Source: CALOBA01 sp942491465
GTDB lineage: Bacteria; Pseudomonadota; Gammaproteobacteria; Chromatiales; Chromatiaceae
Length of the DNA: 64,000 nt
NCBI GenBank assembly: GCA_942491465.1
Contig: CALOBA010000038.1
Coordinates: 73,187 to 137,186, forward strand
Reading direction: 5' to 3'
The first letter of the stretch is position 1; each line of letters opens with the position of its first letter. Under the pieces are notes generated by a model. The model did no database searches. It had not been told where the DNA came from and was given only the letters and a program-made list of their open reading frames with translations. Below, piece by piece: positions 1 through 8,855 of the stretch. A program made the translations under genes and the position numbers.

Positions 1-279
1 CTCAGCCGCGACCGCGCCGCGCCCACCGCACCAAGGCAAGACCATGCCCCCTCACCGTCCACCAGGGAGGCGACTCGCCCGAAAACGCCCCCGACCCCAG
101 CGCGTCGCCTACCTTGAACCTAGAAAGAGCGGTTGACCGCTCTGAGGCAAGTTTGGCTGGTTCCACCGTAATGCGACGGGCTGCACCCGTGTGCCATCAT
201 TGAATCGCTTGGCGCTGGACTCGCGACCAGATGTGCCAAGTATCTTAACTTCAGCAATCCAATCCTGGAGACAGAATCC

Positions 280-483
280 ATGAATATCGCCGTTGATTTG
301 CCGGATGACGTGGCTGGTCTTGTGGCGGCGCAGCCCGACCGGCGCGGTTTCTTGATCGATGCGATCCGTCGCGAGTCGGATCGGCGAGACGCCTTGGCGC
401 AGCTCATGGGCTTGAGTGAGCGGGTCTCCGCACGATCTGGGGGGCTGAGCGACGAGGCGCTGGAGGCCCTGGTGCGTGACTGA
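280..483 (+). CDS. Small antitoxin of a PIN-type toxin-antitoxin pair
   Basis: A 67-residue acidic protein directly precedes a PIN-domain protein, and the two frames overlap by 8 bases (GTGACTGA), the usual translational coupling of antitoxin to toxin. The N-terminus (MNIAVDLPDDVAGLV) looks like the beta-strand plus helix of a ribbon-helix-helix-like DNA-binding antitoxin, and the C-terminal half (LSDEALEALVRD) would be the toxin-binding tail. A GGAGA ribosome site lies about 8 bases before the ATG. By family analogy it neutralises the neighbouring RNase and probably autoregulates the operon. The antitoxin family is inferred from position and shape, not from a diagnostic motif. Confidence 0.7.
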   Translation: MNIAVDLPDDVAGLVAAQPDRRGFLIDAIRRESDRRDALAQLMGLSERVSARSGGLSDEALEALVRD

Positions 484-898
484 GCACCGCCTTCGCGTCG
501 TCGTCGATACGAATGTCCTGTTGAGTTTTCTCATCAAGCGAGACTCGGTGCCCGGCGCTGTTGTGCGGCGGGTGCTCGAAAACCACGAACTTTTGCTGTC
601 CGAGCAGGTACTGGATGAGCTTGCCGCCAAGTGCGAGAAGGACAAGTTCCGACGGTATTTCAGTCGAGCAGAGGGCGAGCATTTGGTACTGCTCTTGGCG
701 AAGGTTGGAGAACGGATCGTAATCCCCGAAGAGGTCAAGCGCTGTCGCGATCCCAAAGACGACGTATTTCTGGCCCTTGCGCTTTGCGGCAACGCCGATC
801 TTATCGTTTCAGGGGACAAGGACCTGACCGACCTACGACAGATCGAACATATCCCTATCTTGTCGCCAAGGGCCGCCGCGTTGCTCTTGGAGGTATAA
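476..898 (+). CDS. PIN-domain ribonuclease toxin (COG1569-type)
   Basis: This 140-residue protein has the acidic residues of a PIN nuclease: D11 in VVVDTNVLLSFL, E48 in LDELA, D95/D96 in DPKDDVFLALAL and D114 in IVSGDKDL. The DPKDD and SGDKDL blocks are typical of the COG1569 'putative toxin-antitoxin, PIN' group. It uses a GTG start that overlaps the antitoxin stop. The expected role is a Mg-dependent RNase held inactive by its partner. The length is normal for the family and all catalytic acids are present, so it appears intact. Confidence 0.87.
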   Translation: MTEHRLRVVVDTNVLLSFLIKRDSVPGAVVRRVLENHELLLSEQVLDELAAKCEKDKFRRYFSRAEGEHLVLLLAKVGERIVIPEEVKRCRDPKDDVFLALALCGNADLIVSGDKDLTDLRQIEHIPILSPRAAALLLEV

Positions 899-928
899 CC
901 AGGCGGCCCGCGATCAATTGCCTGGTCG

Positions 929-3900
929 CTATGCGGCGGTCGCGGGTTCCGCGCCGGGCACCCGCCGCCCCACCACCCGCAGCACCAGCGACAGCATCGC
1001 CGGCATGAAGGTCAGCGTCACCAGGGTCGAGAACAGCAGCCCGAACAGCACGATGGCGCCCAGGCCGCGGTAGAGCTCGGTGCCGGCGCCGGGGTTGAAG
1101 ACCAGCGGGGACAGGCCGGCGACGGTGGTGACCATGGACATCATGATCGGGCGCAGGCGCACGCGCACGGCCTCGGTGACGGCGTCGATGACGCTCAGGC
1201 CGCGCTCGCGCAGGTTGGTGATGGCCCGCTCGACGATGAGGATGGGGTTGTTGACCACGGTGCCGATCAGGACCAGGAAGCCGAGCATGGTGATCATGTC
1301 GAAGGGCTGTTGGATCGGGTAAAGACCGATCCGGTCCAGATGCGCGCCGGTGACGTTCAACAGCCAGAGCCCGGCGATGCCGCCGCTGATGCCGATGGGG
1401 ACGCTGGTCATGATCAGCAGCGGCCAGCCCCAGTGGCTGAACACGGCGACCATGAGCAGGTAGGCGATCAACAGGGCCACGGCGAAGTTGCCGGCCAGGG
1501 CCTCGCGGGTCGCCTCCAGGCGGTCGCTGGCGCCGCTGAGGTCCAGCTGGATGCTGTCCGGCAGCGCGCCGGCGGCGGGCATGCCGGCGATGATCTCGGC
1601 GCGCACCCGGCGCACGCCCTCCTCCAGCGGCACATCCTTGGGCGGGATGATGCTCATGGTGATGGTGCGGTCGCCGTCGACCCGGCGGATGGTCTCGGTG
1701 TTGACCGTCTCGATCAGGCGGGCGACGGCGGCGAGCGGGACGATGCCGCCGCTCGGGGAGTAGAGCATCAGCCGCTCCAGATCCTGGGGGCGCTCGATGT
1801 TGCCGGCGGTGCTGTAGAGGAAGATGTCGATCTCGTCATCGTCCAAGAAGAATTCGTCGACGAAGGCGCCGTCGGAGTAGGCCCAGACGCTGTAGCCGAG
1901 ATCGCCGGGGGCGATGCCCAGCTCCGCGGCGCGCTCCCAGTCCGGGTGGACCTCCAGCATGGGCTGGCCCAGGGTCAGGTTGGAGGGCTCGGATTTCACC
2001 CGCGGGTTGTCGAAGATGGCCTTGGCCTTCCCCTGGACCTTGGAGGCCGCATCGAACAGGGTCACCAGGTCCGGCCCGCTGATCTCGATGTTGATGGAGC
2101 GGGTGCCGCCGAAGTTGCTGGAGAAGATCGAGCCGCGGCTGGAGAAGCTGAACAGGCCCGGCAGCGCGCGGGTCTTCTCGGTGGCCACGGCCATCAGGGC
2201 CTCGGTCTGGCGTCGGTCCGTGGCCTCGCGCACGGTGAAGACGCGGCTCTCGGTGGCGAAGCCGATGGTGAAGTTGAGCGCCGGGACATCGGTCTCGCCG
2301 GCGGCGAACAGGGCCGGGTCCTGGCCGACGGCGGGATAGAACTCGGCGTCCACGCGCTGGAAGGCCTCGCGCATCATGTCGATGTTGTAGCCCGGCGGGG
2401 CGAACATCAGGGTGAAGATCTTCGACTCCTCGCCCTCGGGCAGGTACTCGGCGTCCGGCGTCAGCCAGACGATGATGGCGGCGGCGGTGCCGAGCACCAG
2501 GGCGATGACCAGCAGCGAGCGCCCTACCCCGGCGCTGATCCAGTGCACCAGGGTGATCACCCGGCGCGCAAAGCCGGCGCCGAGCCGGCTCAGCAGCGGC
2601 GGGCGCTGCCCGGGGGGCGGCAGCTTGAGGAAGCGCCCGGCCGCCGCCGGCACCAGCGTAATGGCGATCAGCATCGACATCAGGATCGACGCCGAGATGG
2701 CCACGGCGATATCGGAGTAGAGCTGTCCGGCCTCCTCTTCGACGAAGATCACCGGCAGGAACACCGCCACCGTGGTCAGCGTCGAGGCCAGCACCGCGGG
2801 CCAGACCTCGCGCACGCCCTCCAGCGCCGCGGCCAGCCGCGCCCGGCCCCGATCGCCGGCGAGGGCGAGGTGGCGGACGATGTTCTCCAGCACGACGATG
2901 TTGTTGTCCAGCGTCATGCCGATGGCGAAGGCGACGCCGGCCAGGGAGATGACGTTGATGGTGCGCCCGGTCAGCAGCAACCCCAGAAACGCGGCCAGGG
3001 TGCAGATCGGGATGCCCACGGCGCCGATCAGCGTCGCCGGCACCGAGCGCAGAAACAGGAACAGCACCAGCACGGCCAGCCCCGCACCGATGGCCAGGTT
3101 GCGCTCCACCACCCGCACCGCATCGGTCACATAGACCACGTCGTCGGCGGTGCGCACCAGCTTCAGGCCCTTAGGTGCCAGCACGTCGCGGTTCAGCTCG
3201 GCGACCGTCTCCATCATCGCCTCCTTGATGGCGATGACGTTGCTGCCGATCTGGCGGCCCACGGCGAAGGCGAGGATCGGCTTGCCTTCGGAGTAGGCGT
3301 AGCTGCGCACCTCGGCGAAGCCCAACTCCGCGTGACCCACGTCGCGCAGCCGGATGAAGGCGCCGTCGCGCTCGGCGATGACCAGGTCTTCCAGTGCCTC
3401 GGGGCTGTCGAAGCGGCCGATGGTGCGCAGCAGGTAGCGGCGCTTGCCGCTGTCGAGGTCGCCGCCGGAGACGTCGCGGTTGCGTGCGCGGATCGCCTCG
3501 CGCAGCTCGCTCAGGCGAATCCCGCGCTCGGCCAGCCGCACCGGGTCCACGTAGACCTGCATCTGTCGCTCGGCGCCGCCGCGCAGCTCCACCTGCGAGA
3601 CACCGGGCACCCGCTCCATGGGCGTGACCACATATTCCTCGACCCAATCGCGCAGGGCCAGGATGTCCGCCTCGGTAAAGGCCCCGGTCTCCGGCATCAG
3701 CCGAAAGTACATGAACGAGTTCGACGAAAACGCCTCGGCGCGGATGCTCGGCTGATCGACGTTCTCCGGGTAGGCCGGCACCTGCGAGAGCGCATTGTTG
3801 ACGTTGAGCAGGGCCTCCTCGATGGGCACCGAGAACGCGAATTCCAGCTCGATCTCGGCCTTGCCGGTGTTGGCCGTCGAAACCATCCGCTCCAGCCCCG

Positions 3901-4117
3901 GGATGCGGCCCAGGTACCGCTCCTGCTCCACCAGGATCTCCTTCTCCACGTCCTGGGGCGCGGCCCCCGGCCACTGGGTGCCGACGGTGATGATGCGCGC
4001 ATCCAGGTCCGGGATCATCTGCACCGGCACACTGAAGATCGCAAGCGCCCCGAACAGGGTCAGGATCAGGACCGCCACGGTGAGGATCACCGGGCGGTCG
4101 ATGGCGAGCTTGAACAT
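929..4117 (-). CDS. RND efflux transporter permease subunit (AcrB-like)
   Basis: 1062 residues, the full length of an inner-membrane RND pump. TM1 is at about residues 11-31 (TVAVLILTLFGALAIF). Periplasmic porter loops follow TM1 and TM7. TM4 (about 392-410) carries the proton-relay acid in the motif AFAIGMTLDNNIVVLEN. A GGAG ribosome site precedes the ATG. It should form a trimeric proton-driven exporter with a periplasmic adaptor and a TolC-type channel. The obvious adaptor (5860-7026, same strand) lies upstream but is separated by two unrelated genes, and no outer-membrane factor is adjacent. The substrate cannot be read from sequence. The 937-aa frame on the opposite strand is a high-GC shadow. 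Confidence 0.95.
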   Translation of the reverse strand: MFKLAIDRPVILTVAVLILTLFGALAIFSVPVQMIPDLDARIITVGTQWPGAAPQDVEKEILVEQERYLGRIPGLERMVSTANTGKAEIELEFAFSVPIEEALLNVNNALSQVPAYPENVDQPSIRAEAFSSNSFMYFRLMPETGAFTEADILALRDWVEEYVVTPMERVPGVSQVELRGGAERQMQVYVDPVRLAERGIRLSELREAIRARNRDVSGGDLDSGKRRYLLRTIGRFDSPEALEDLVIAERDGAFIRLRDVGHAELGFAEVRSYAYSEGKPILAFAVGRQIGSNVIAIKEAMMETVAELNRDVLAPKGLKLVRTADDVVYVTDAVRVVERNLAIGAGLAVLVLFLFLRSVPATLIGAVGIPICTLAAFLGLLLTGRTINVISLAGVAFAIGMTLDNNIVVLENIVRHLALAGDRGRARLAAALEGVREVWPAVLASTLTTVAVFLPVIFVEEEAGQLYSDIAVAISASILMSMLIAITLVPAAAGRFLKLPPPGQRPPLLSRLGAGFARRVITLVHWISAGVGRSLLVIALVLGTAAAIIVWLTPDAEYLPEGEESKIFTLMFAPPGYNIDMMREAFQRVDAEFYPAVGQDPALFAAGETDVPALNFTIGFATESRVFTVREATDRRQTEALMAVATEKTRALPGLFSFSSRGSIFSSNFGGTRSINIEISGPDLVTLFDAASKVQGKAKAIFDNPRVKSEPSNLTLGQPMLEVHPDWERAAELGIAPGDLGYSVWAYSDGAFVDEFFLDDDEIDIFLYSTAGNIERPQDLERLMLYSPSGGIVPLAAVARLIETVNTETIRRVDGDRTITMSIIPPKDVPLEEGVRRVRAEIIAGMPAAGALPDSIQLDLSGASDRLEATREALAGNFAVALLIAYLLMVAVFSHWGWPLLIMTSVPIGISGGIAGLWLLNVTGAHLDRIGLYPIQQPFDMITMLGFLVLIGTVVNNPILIVERAITNLRERGLSVIDAVTEAVRVRLRPIMMSMVTTVAGLSPLVFNPGAGTELYRGLGAIVLFGLLFSTLVTLTFMPAMLSLVLRVVGRRVPGAEPATAA

Positions 4118-4201
4118 CGATAGGGCTCCGTTGGGAAGGTGCCGGGTCTCGGGCGGTCATCCCCCGCGACGACCCGGCTGGACGCCGATGCAGCACAACC
4201 A

Positions 4202-4272
4202 CAAAGACGCGAAGGACGCGCAAAGGACGCGAAGGACGCGAAGGACGCGAAGGACGCGAAGGACGCGAAGCC
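4202..4272. repeat. Tandem 9-bp repeat (GAAGGACGC)n
   Basis: About seven consecutive or near-consecutive copies of GAAGGACGC sit between the RND permease and the divergently transcribed DUF3782-like gene, about 90 bp upstream of each start. The unit is a multiple of three, so frames run through it on both strands, but no coding function is supported. It resembles the CACGCGAAAGACACG-type junk at about 17250 and 30010. It could alter promoter spacing if it expands or contracts. Confidence 0.8.
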
Positions 4273-4361
4273 GCACAGGATAACGGAACGCTTGAACCGC
4301 AACGTTGTGCGCCGACAACGATCTATTTTCTCGGCCCCTTTGTGACGTTAAGATCGGCTAA

Positions 4362-4880
4362 ATGCAAGCGAGGAGACCGGAGCAGCGGCTGGCCGATCAG
4401 CGCCGCCAGGAGGAATGGAACCAGCGCTGGGAGGAGAATCAGGCCGAGCTCGAGCGCCTGCACCACGAGGTTATGGCCGTGGCCAAGCGCCATGACCGCA
4501 CCGTCGGCGCGCGCTGGGGGCTGCAATCGGAGCGCGCCTTCCGCGACGCCCTGGCGGCGATCCTGGAGGAGAGCTTCGGCGCCCGGGTGCAGAACATCAA
4601 CGAGATCGACGCCGAGGGCATCGTCTTCGGCCGTCCGGACCAGATCGAGCTGGACCTGGTCATCACCAACGGCCAGCTGCTGCTGTGCGAGCTGAAGTCG
4701 TCCGTCGACAAGGCCGCCATGCACATCTTCCACCGCAAGGCCAGGTTCTACGAGACCCGGCACGGTGGCAAGCCCGACCGGCTGATCGTCGTCTCGCCGA
4801 TGATCGAGCTCAAGGCCCGGCAACTGGCCGAGCAGTTGGGGATCGAGACCTATGGGGACTCGATGGACGTGCCGGTTTGA
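4362..4880 (+). CDS. DUF3782-like PD-(D/E)XK nuclease-fold protein
   Basis: 172 residues. The N-terminal 45 residues are a charged Q/E/R-rich probable coiled coil. The C-terminal part holds a PD-(D/E)XK core: D98 in QIELDLVI, then E110-x-K112 in LLCELKSS, followed by a beta-alpha-beta tail (DRLIVVSPMIE). This layout, coiled coil then nuclease fold, is that of DUF3782 proteins, whose biological role is poorly known. It is convergent with the Mrr-type gene, 21 bp from its stop. Together they form a small nuclease-rich insertion between an RND adaptor and its permease. The nuclease fold is well supported, the function is not. Confidence 0.75.
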   Translation: MQARRPEQRLADQRRQEEWNQRWEENQAELERLHHEVMAVAKRHDRTVGARWGLQSERAFRDALAAILEESFGARVQNINEIDAEGIVFGRPDQIELDLVITNGQLLLCELKSSVDKAAMHIFHRKARFYETRHGGKPDRLIVVSPMIELKARQLAEQLGIETYGDSMDVPV

Positions 4881-4901
4881 TCCCCGATCATCCCCGGCGG
4901 A

Positions 4902-5813
4902 TCACTCTTCGGAGAAAAAGTCGCTATCGATGCGCTTGATCTCGTAGCTCGACTCAATGCTGACGCCGAGGTTGTGGTCGATCATCAGCCGAACCAGCGT
5001 CTCTCCGTCGATAAGGATCACCCGCGGGTCGATACGGCGGACATACTCCAGCGCTTCTCGCGAAAAATGGCTGGTCGTGATGAAGATGCCTTTACGCGCA
5101 CGCTGGCCGTGCAGCGCGCCCACGAAACGGTGGATCTCAGGCCGACCAACCACGTTCTCCCAGCGCTTGGCTTGCAGATAGATGACATCCAGGCCCAGCT
5201 CATCCTCGTTGATCACGCCGTCGATCCCCTCATCGGCTCCGGCAGACCTGTTGTCATCAGCCGGATCGGTTGGGCCGCCGTAACCCATTCGCCGCAGCAA
5301 TCGGATGACAACACTCTCGAAAAAGCGTGGATCGGACGCCTTGAGTCGCGACAACAGCTCAGCAGCGAGCGTGCTTCGCATCTGCTCATAAGCCTGCTCC
5401 AATCGCTCCAACGGCGTGTCGTTGGCCGCGTCGGCTGCTATGTGCTCGGTCGCATCGGGCTCGTCTCCATGCTCTCCGCGAAATTCCCGAAATTCCTGAA
5501 ACCGCATCAGGAATGCGAGATCGAGTCGATCGGGGGGCGCGTTCAGCACTGACCGGCCCCGATCCGTAATGGTGAACCAGCCTCGCTTGGGCGTTTCCAG
5601 CAGCCCGGCCTTTGCCAGATGGACCTTGGTCCAAGCAATGCGATTCGCGAAGCGCGTCTGGCGCCCGCTAGGCAACATTTCCGCGCAGTCGGCCTCTGTG
5701 AGCGCGAAGCGCTCGGCCAACTGCTCGCGGGCATTCGTCATGCTGTGCTCTTTGCCGTCGCCGGCAAGCTCCAGCATGGGCAGGAAAAACTCCTGAAATC
5801 CAGGTACAGCCAT
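4902..5813 (-). CDS. mrr: Mrr-type restriction system endonuclease
   Basis: 303 residues. An N-terminal winged-helix domain (about residues 1-90, MAVPGFQEFFLPML at the start) precedes the Mrr_cat PD-(D/E)XK domain (about 160-275). Catalytic motifs are E197-G-I-D199-G and Q214-A-K216 in IYLQAKRW. Mrr enzymes cut modified (methylated) DNA. The ATG at 5811-5813 is chosen over an upstream in-frame start because the Mrr_N domain begins there and a GGAG site precedes it. It lies 46 bp downstream of the RND adaptor on the same strand. The length matches E. coli Mrr (about 304 aa) and no inactivating change is visible. Confidence 0.92.
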   Translation of the reverse strand: MAVPGFQEFFLPMLELAGDGKEHSMTNAREQLAERFALTEADCAEMLPSGRQTRFANRIAWTKVHLAKAGLLETPKRGWFTITDRGRSVLNAPPDRLDLAFLMRFQEFREFRGEHGDEPDATEHIAADAANDTPLERLEQAYEQMRSTLAAELLSRLKASDPRFFESVVIRLLRRMGYGGPTDPADDNRSAGADEGIDGVINEDELGLDVIYLQAKRWENVVGRPEIHRFVGALHGQRARKGIFITTSHFSREALEYVRRIDPRVILIDGETLVRLMIDHNLGVSIESSYEIKRIDSDFFSEE

Positions 5814-5859
5814 TGGTTTGCTCCCTATCTCGCCGTGAAATTCTTGACCCGAGCCCTTT

Positions 5860-7026
5860 TTAACGGCGACTGGCGGGGACTGCGGGCTCCGTACGAGGCG
5901 CCACCCGCTGCCCCGCCCGCAGGCGCTCGTTGCCGAGCAGGACAACCTGATCCCCGGCGCCCAGATCGTCGCCGATGACCTCGACGCGATCACCGCTGGC
6001 GCGGCCGATCTCGATGGTCAGCGGCTGCACGGTGGGGCCATCGTCACCGTCGCGCAGCCGCCAGACCTGGCGGCTGCCGTCGCTCTTGGCGACCACGGCA
6101 TCCCGCGGCACGGTCAGCGCGGCGACGGGCGCGCCGTCGAGGTCGACGCGCACCCGCGCCGACATGCCGGGGGCGAGCAGGCGGTCCGGGTTCGGCAGGT
6201 CGATCAGCAGCGGGAAGCTGCGGGTGCGCGGGTCGCCGCTGGCGATGCGGGCCGCGACCTCGCCGTCGAAGGTGCGCTCGGGCACGGCGTCGAGGCGCAC
6301 GCTGACCGGGCTGCCGGCGGCGACCCGGTTGAAGTCGCGCTGGGGCAGGGTCGCGCGGATGCGCAGCCGCTCCAGCGCCACCAGTTCCACGGCGGCCTCG
6401 TCGCGCTTGGCCCATTCGCCGACCTCCAGTTGACGGGCGACGACCATGCCGGCGAAGGGCGCGGCCAGGGTATGCCGATCCACCAGCTCCTGCACCCTTG
6501 CCAAGGCCGCGCCCTCGGCGCTGAGGGCGGCGGCGGCCATCTCCACATTGGCGATGGCGGTCTGGGTCTCGGTCTCGGAGGCGTGGCTGCCGCGCTTGAG
6601 CGACAGCAGCTCGTCGCGGATGCGCATCGCGTCCTGGTGGCGGGCCTCGGCCTCGCGCACGCGGGCCGCGGCCGCGTCGTGCTCCAGCTCGGCGAGCCGG
6701 GCGTCCAGGCGCAGGATCGGCGCGCCGGCCTCCACCAGGCTGCCGTCGTCCACCTCCAGCACCATGACCAGGCCGTCGACCCGCGTCGACAGTTCCGCAC
6801 GCCGCCAGGCCGTGGTGGTGCCGGTCAGCTCGACCTGCTCGCGCAGCTGCTCGCTGGTCACCTCGGCGAGGGTCACCGGGCTCGGGGGTTGGCCCTCGGC
6901 ACCGACCGTGGCTGACAGCAGCAGCGCCAGCACGGCGATGGCGCGGGCGAGGCCGTTCCAACCTTCGGGGGCCCGGAGAGACCTGGGGCGGACTAAGCGG
7001 CGGGAGGAGGACGGGGGGTAAAACAT
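5860..7026 (-). CDS. RND efflux periplasmic adaptor (membrane fusion protein)
   Basis: 388 residues. A hydrophobic signal segment (LARAIAVLALLLSA, about 24-42) is followed by a lipoyl/barrel-sandwich half-motif (TRVDGLVMVLEVDDGSLVEA), an alpha-helical hairpin rich in A/E/R, the second lipoyl half (ALAAPFAGMVVARQLEVGEW), a beta-barrel and a C-terminal membrane-proximal domain (AGDQVVLLGNERLRAGQRV). It links an RND permease to an outer-membrane channel. The start at 7024-7026 has AAGGA just upstream. An in-frame extension to 7323 overlaps dcd antisense and is rejected. The likely partner is the permease at 929-4117, now separated by about 1.7 kb. Confidence 0.92.
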   Translation of the reverse strand: MFYPPSSSRRLVRPRSLRAPEGWNGLARAIAVLALLLSATVGAEGQPPSPVTLAEVTSEQLREQVELTGTTTAWRRAELSTRVDGLVMVLEVDDGSLVEAGAPILRLDARLAELEHDAAAARVREAEARHQDAMRIRDELLSLKRGSHASETETQTAIANVEMAAAALSAEGAALARVQELVDRHTLAAPFAGMVVARQLEVGEWAKRDEAAVELVALERLRIRATLPQRDFNRVAAGSPVSVRLDAVPERTFDGEVAARIASGDPRTRSFPLLIDLPNPDRLLAPGMSARVRVDLDGAPVAALTVPRDAVVAKSDGSRQVWRLRDGDDGPTVQPLTIEIGRASGDRVEVIGDDLGAGDQVVLLGNERLRAGQRVAPRTEPAVPASRR

Positions 7027-7186
7027 GATCCTTGGGGGAACGCGGTGGGGATGAGCCGGGTGTTGGGGCCTATGGTAGCAATCCGGGGGACCTTGGTTGT
7101 CGCCGGCGGTGGCGATACCGAGGTGGAAAACGACCATCTCGAATCCGGCGCGGGTCGGCTTTTCGGAGGTCGGCGGATGCAGCGGG

Positions 7187-7192
7187 TATACT
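7187..7192 (+). promoter_or_regulatory. Candidate -10 box upstream of dcd
   Basis: TATACT lies 31 bases before the dcd ATG in the divergent dcd/RND-adaptor interval. It matches the sigma-70 -10 consensus at five of six positions. No convincing -35 is visible at 17 bp, so the assignment is tentative. Confidence 0.35.
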
Positions 7193-7222
7193 TTCGGCCT
7201 TTGCCCGACCAGGTACCGCAGC

Positions 7223-7792
7223 ATGTCCATCAAGTCCGACCGCTGGATCCGCGAAATGGCCCAGTCCCAGGGGATGATCGAGCCCTTCATCCCCGGCCAG
7301 GTGCGCGAGGCCGACGACGGCACCCGGCTGATCTCCTACGGCACCTCCAGCTACGGGTACGACATCCGCTGCGCCGACGAATTCAAGATCTTCACCAACA
7401 TCAACTCCGCCATCGTCGACCCCAAGGCCTTCGACTCGTCCAGCTTCGTCGATCTGAAGGCCGACGTCTGTATCATCCCGCCCAACTCCTTTGCCCTGGC
7501 CCGCACGGTGGAGTATTTCCGCATCCCGCGCAAGACTCTGACCATTTGTCTAGGCAAGAGCACGTACGCACGTTGCGGAATCATCGTGAACGTAACGCCC
7601 CTGGAACCCGAGTGGGAGGGCCATGTGACGCTGGAGTTCTCCAACACCACGCCGCTGCCGGCGAAGATCTACGCCAACGAGGGCGTGGCGCAGATCCTGT
7701 TCTTCGAGTCCGACGAGGTCTGCCAGCAGTCCTACCGCGACCGCCGGGGCAAGTACCAGGGCCAGCGCGGCGTCACCTTGCCGAAGCCCTGA
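7223..7792 (+). CDS. dcd: dCTP deaminase
   Basis: 189 residues, close to the 193 of E. coli Dcd. It deaminates dCTP to dUTP, feeding dTMP synthesis in the cytoplasm. Family signatures are SSYGYDIR (about 42-49), the phosphate-binding LGKSTYARCG (110-119) with S113 and R117, and the catalytic glutamate E138 in GHVTLEFSN. The C-terminal YQGQRGVTLPK tail closes the active site in the homotrimer. The start is the ATG at 7223, which gives the conserved MSIKSDRWI N-terminus. It stands alone, divergent from the RND adaptor. Confidence 0.97.
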   Translation: MSIKSDRWIREMAQSQGMIEPFIPGQVREADDGTRLISYGTSSYGYDIRCADEFKIFTNINSAIVDPKAFDSSSFVDLKADVCIIPPNSFALARTVEYFRIPRKTLTICLGKSTYARCGIIVNVTPLEPEWEGHVTLEFSNTTPLPAKIYANEGVAQILFFESDEVCQQSYRDRRGKYQGQRGVTLPKP

Positions 7793-7820
7793 CGCTCGGC
7801 CATCGCCCGTTCGCCCCTAA

Positions 7821-7996
<176 letters not shown>

Positions 7997-8035
7997 TAAG
8001 CCTCGCGGCCTCCGACGTCATCCGGCGCAAAGCAA

Positions 8036-8746
8036 TCACCGCCGACGGACGGCCCCGCACCGACTCTCGCGCAGCTCGCGCTTGATCAGGTCGCGGATGC
8101 GCCGCTCCTCGTCGACGAGCTGGCGCGACAGCGGCGGCGAGCGCTTGAGCAGCATCTCGGCCTGGCGCAGGTCGGGGCAGCGTGCGCGCCCCTCGGGCTT
8201 CAGCGATGCGCGATAGACATAGGCCGAGGCGCCGTAGAGGTAGCCGAGGCCGCTGCCGGGGACCTCTCGACGGGTGTCCTGGGCGGCCCGCAACAGCTTC
8301 TCGTTCTCGCGGTCGAGCTTGCGCTCCTTGGTGCCGACATCGAGGCGGTTGCGCCGCTCGCTCAGCGTCAGCAGCAGCCCGCCGTGGTAGGAGATCCGGC
8401 TCGGGGCGGTCTTCGTCGGGGACTTCTCCAGCGCGCGGCGGTAGGCTTCCTCGGCACAATCGAGCAGCTTGCGGGTGTTCTTGTCGTCCGCCGAGGCGCT
8501 GGTGGGCTGCTGGATGACCAGCCGCAGACAGGCATCGCCCTTGATGGCGTGCTCTTTGGCGCAGGCCTCGGTGCGGCCACCGCAACGCACGCTCTGCTCG
8601 GTGATGGCGCGCCACTGACCGGCCTCGGCCAAGGTTTGCAGGGCGCTCTCGCTCTCGACGGTGGCCGTCGGCGCACAGCCGCCGGTTCCGACCAGCAGGG
8701 CGACGATGGTGATCTGGGCCAAGCGGCCTCTACTCCTCGCTGACAT
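8036..8746 (-). CDS. Putative lipoprotein, alpha-helical (TPR-like)
   Basis: 236 residues. The N-terminus is a lipoprotein-type signal (ITIVALLVGTGGC, probable lipidated Cys24). The mature part is helical, with repeated Leu/Ala/Glu-rich segments and several cysteines (RCGGRTEAC, LLDCAEEAY, RARCPDL, ESRCG). The spacing is suggestive of tetratricopeptide-like helices, but no clear TPR consensus is seen. It is a single gene bordered by a family A element on its 3' side. No function is assigned. Export and lipidation are inferred. Confidence 0.72.
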   Translation of the reverse strand: MSARSRGRLAQITIVALLVGTGGCAPTATVESESALQTLAEAGQWRAITEQSVRCGGRTEACAKEHAIKGDACLRLVIQQPTSASADDKNTRKLLDCAEEAYRRALEKSPTKTAPSRISYHGGLLLTLSERRNRLDVGTKERKLDRENEKLLRAAQDTRREVPGSGLGYLYGASAYVYRASLKPEGRARCPDLRQAEMLLKRSPPLSRQLVDEERRIRDLIKRELRESRCGAVRRR

Positions 8747-8855
8747 CCCGACGATTCCTCAGGGCATGCGGTTGATCCCGCGGACTACAGGATTCGGCCG
8801 GTCGCCATCGACCGGCCGATATGGCCTCCGCCCGGCGCGCCCCGCGGTTGCATGA

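Noticed and set aside
1..279. 3' end of a gene entering from the left edge
   Set aside because: A plus frame is open from base 1 to a TGA near 113, but it is Pro/Arg/Thr-rich without motifs and too short to support.
1310..4123. 937-codon frame opposite the RND permease
   Set aside because: His/Gln/Gly/Asp-rich composition typical of the antisense of GC-rich coding DNA. The RND permease on the other strand is certain.
7027..7323. Upstream extension of the RND adaptor to 7323
   Set aside because: It runs antisense through the start of dcd and would destroy the signal peptide. A ribosome site precedes the ATG at 7026.
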